Of a DNA stretch of 24,347 bases, positions 22,422-24,347 are shown in pieces (position 1 is the first letter of the stretch; every line of letters begins with the position of its first letter). The stretch comes from a virus. The notes beneath the pieces are model-generated. The model saw only the letters and a list, made by a program, of their open reading frames with translations, searched no databases and was not told the origin of the DNA. The stretch covers positions 1-24,347 of the IMG/VR virus record IMGVR_UViG_3300044912_000412; one strand, written 5' to 3'. A program made the position numbers and the translations under genes.

Positions 22422-24347
22422 ATGTCTAATAATTTCCCCCCAATTCCTGTATATCCAAAAAATTACGATACTGATCGTACTTTGTATTTGGTTTATAACA
22501 CCAGTGAAACCGTAACAACCTCAGATAATCATCCTTGGGAAGCAAACATCGAGATTTATCCTGTTAATGCAGATGAAAATGAAATTTGGGCGAACAATGG
22601 ATATGCAAATATAAGTGGAGAGCTTTTTTATTATGGCGGTGTATTAAAAAACAATAATGGTAAAGTTTATAAATTAACTAATTGCACGAGAAATTTAGGT
22701 GGAACAAAAACTAAATATAATTATGCTGGATCGGAAATAAGAGGATTTGTAGTATCAGAACACCACAATCAACTTGCTGATGCAATTATAAAGACTCAAA
22801 ATTTTATTGGTTTTAATTTTACAACAGATCAAACAACATTGGATTGGAGAATTAGAAATTTATCTGAACTCGAAGTGATTTTTGACGACTTCACATGTCC
22901 AGATGTAACTTTCTTTTTTGCAATCACATCAATTAGTCCAGTAACTGGAACAATAGCAACATATAATGTTGAAATTACTGGTTCATATAAAAGTTTCAGA
23001 CTCGACTTCGGTGATGGTAAATTTACAAGTACTAATTTATCTGGCACACATGTTTATGCAGCAAATACCACAATAGATCCTGTGATTCAAGTGAATACAG
23101 ACCAATGTACTGTTGTGCAAAGTCCTTCAGAAAGAGAGATAGCCAAGCAGCCTAATATACAAACTCCAAATCAACCTTTAGAGTTTTTAATTCCAAATAT
23201 TCCAGATATACCACAACTTATAATACCTACAATTAATTTGCCTACAATTAATGTTCAGCCACCACCAATTGTATTTCCTTGTTTAGACATTGGACCATTA
23301 GGTCCAATTAATATTCCATCAATTATTGTTGTAGATCCTCCAATTCCAACGATAATTACTTTCGGTCCTTTACCTAATTTTTGTAGTACGATTAATTTTG
23401 GTCCACTTAAGTTACCAACGATTATAGATTTTGGACCTCTTCCAACATTTCCTTCAATTGTAATTAGTAGTTTTCCAACATTCCCAACTATGATTGAATT
23501 TGGTCCATTTCCAGTATGCAGCATCATAAACTTTGGTCCAATTATATGCCCAACACTTATTTCATTTGGTCCTTTAAATATACCAACAATTATTAGTTTT
23601 GGTCCATTAACATTCCCAACGATAATTACCTTTGGTCCAATTAATATCCCAACGATAATTACCTTTGGTCCACTACCAACATTGCCAACAATTATAAACT
23701 TTGGTCCATTGCCTAATTTTTGTAGCATAATCCAGTTTGGACCATTGAAACTACCAACGATAATTACTTTTGGTCCACTGCCAACATTCCCAACGATAAT
23801 TACTTTTGGACCTATGCCAACATTCCCAACGATAATTAGTTTTGGTCCATTCCCTGTTTGTAGTCTTATAAATTTTGGTCCATTAACTTGCCCAACACTT
23901 ATTTCATTTGGTCCTTTAACCATACCAACGATAATTAGTTTTGGTCCATTACCAACATTACCAACGATCATAAACTTTGGTCCATTGCCTAATTTTTGTA
24001 GCATAATTCAGTTTGGACCATCAAGCTTACCATCAATAATTGATTTTGGACCATCAAGCTTGCCAACACAAATTGTTTTTGGACCATCAAGCTTACCAAC
24101 GATTATAAATTTTGGACCATTCCCTGTTTGTAGCATTATAAATTTTGGTCCAATCATATGCCCAACACTGATTGTTTTTGGTCCATCAAATTTACCATCA
24201 ATAATTGATTTTGGACCATCAAATCTACCAACACAAATTGTTTTTGGTCCATCAAACATACCAACACAAATTGTTTTTGGTCCATTGACTGGTTTGTGTA
24301 CTGTAATTCAATTTGGTCCATCAAGCTTACCATCAATAATTGATTTT
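22422..24347 (+). CDS. Fibre-like protein with HHN module, PKD-like domain and a long xxxPTIIxFGP repeat (3' end outside window)
   Basis: 642 codons are visible and no stop is reached. The ATG at 22422 is the only possible start near the previous stop; a purine-rich AAAGAGAAG lies just before it. Residues ~4-130 are the shared module (NNFPPIPVYPKNYDTDRTL to VVSEHHNQLADAIIKTQ). A PKD-like domain covers ~160-232, with FRLDFGDGKFTS. A Pro/Ile-rich lead-in (~240-310) grades into an array of 11- or 12-residue units ending FGP, the first at residue 314. I count 28 FGP triplets to the edge. The unit is xx(x)xP(T/S)IIxFGP: a likely five-residue strand (TIIxF) and a GPxxxP turn. It lacks Gly at every third place, so it is not collagen. 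It is probably a long rigid shaft or fibre. I know of no named family for it. Confidence 0.75.
   Translation, partial: MSNNFPPIPVYPKNYDTDRTLYLVYNTSETVTTSDNHPWEANIEIYPVNADENEIWANNGYANISGELFYYGGVLKNNNGKVYKLTNCTRNLGGTKTKYNYAGSEIRGFVVSEHHNQLADAIIKTQNFIGFNFTTDQTTLDWRIRNLSELEVIFDDFTCPDVTFFFAITSISPVTGTIATYNVEITGSYKSFRLDFGDGKFTSTNLSGTHVYAANTTIDPVIQVNTDQCTVVQSPSEREIAKQPNIQTPNQPLEFLIPNIPDIPQLIIPTINLPTINVQPPPIVFPCLDIGPLGPINIPSIIVVDPPIPTIITFGPLPNFCSTINFGPLKLPTIIDFGPLPTFPSIVISSFPTFPTMIEFGPFPVCSIINFGPIICPTLISFGPLNIPTIISFGPLTFPTIITFGPINIPTIITFGPLPTLPTIINFGPLPNFCSIIQFGPLKLPTIITFGPLPTFPTIITFGPMPTFPTIISFGPFPVCSLINFGPLTCPTLISFGPLTIPTIISFGPLPTLPTIINFGPLPNFCSIIQFGPSSLPSIIDFGPSSLPTQIVFGPSSLPTIINFGPFPVCSIINFGPIICPTLIVFGPSNLPSIIDFGPSNLPTQIVFGPSNIPTQIVFGPLTGLCTVIQFGPSSLPSIIDF
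23361..24347 (+). repeat. 33/36-bp FGP-unit array with ~276-339-bp super-repeats
   Basis: Units of 33 or 36 bp encode the xxxPTIIxFGP motif. A higher order is visible: the units carrying cysteine recur in the same sequence. Super-repeats begin with L-P-N-F-C at 23370, 23709 and 23985, and with the related L-T-G-L-C at 24285, giving lengths of 339, 276 and 300 bp. Within each, a later V-C-S unit is followed directly by a x-C-P-T-L-I unit. The third super-repeat replaces the Leu-Lys/Thr or Pro-Thr positions before Pro by Ser-Ser or Ser-Asn. Many units share near-identical DNA, such as ccaacgataatta followed by ttttggtcc. Confidence 0.93.

Noticed and set aside
23255-24259. Long minus-strand open frames (249 and 83 residues) with GPKxIIVGN repeats
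   Set aside because: They are exact antisense images of the FGP repeat; the repeated codons simply lack stops when reversed. No start signal fits, and the plus frame carries the shared module and PKD domain.
23361-24347. Regular short repeats as a CRISPR array
   Set aside because: Unit length is 33/36 bp with no unique spacers, the frame stays open throughout and encodes a periodic protein.
22422-24347. Collagen-like fibre
   Set aside because: Glycine occurs once per 11-12 residues and not every third residue.
1-24347. Extracellular contractile injection system in place of a phage
   Set aside because: The very long tape measure, gp53 and gp7-like wedge and several fibre-like genes fit a phage tail; no toxin, AAA+ ATPase or cargo genes of such systems are visible. 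The window alone cannot exclude it entirely.

Overview
The window is the tail and baseplate part of an AT-rich genome of a contractile-tailed phage (myovirus) that is T4-like in gene content. Several consecutive products match T4 baseplate families: gp53, a gp27-type hub, gp5-type spike, gp25, gp6 and gp7/P2 gpI. Ribosome binding sites of AAGGAG/AAAGG type and ATGA or TAATG junctions are common, as in a bacterial virus. The host cannot be told from this sequence. No tRNA, rRNA, CRISPR array, insertion sequence or origin was seen, and no stretch over 300 bases lacks a gene.

Layout. Positions 1-5114 hold the 3' part of a probable tape measure gene whose product is at least nineteen tandem copies of an ~83-residue helical unit. 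Positions 5124-14987 hold the baseplate core: a tube-initiator-like protein, gp53, hub, spike, gp25, gp6 and a gp7-like wedge. Positions 14984-17806 hold a conserved virion-type protein, a small unknown, a SET-domain protein, a possible 24-residue peptide, a fibre or baseplate attachment-type protein and a glycosyltransferase-like protein lacking an obvious DXD. A single minus-strand gene (17803-18306) encodes a nucleoside 2-deoxyribosyltransferase-like protein. From 18399 to the right edge come a coiled-coil protein and three consecutive fibre-like genes. These three share an N-terminal module ending in an HHN motif followed by PKD-type (WDFGDG) domains, and differ completely at their C-termini.

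How they work together. The tape measure sets tube length. The tube initiator, hub and spike form the central needle. gp53, gp25, gp6 and the gp7-like protein form the wedges. The downstream proteins probably decorate the baseplate or act as fibres and adhesins.

The most unusual item is the last gene (22422 to the edge, no stop reached). After the shared module and one PKD-like domain it becomes a long array of 11/12-residue units of the form xxxPTIIxFGP, with at least 28 FGP triplets. The units are organised into ~92-113-residue super-repeats with cysteines at fixed places. I know of no named family with this repeat. It may be a new fibrous shaft fold.
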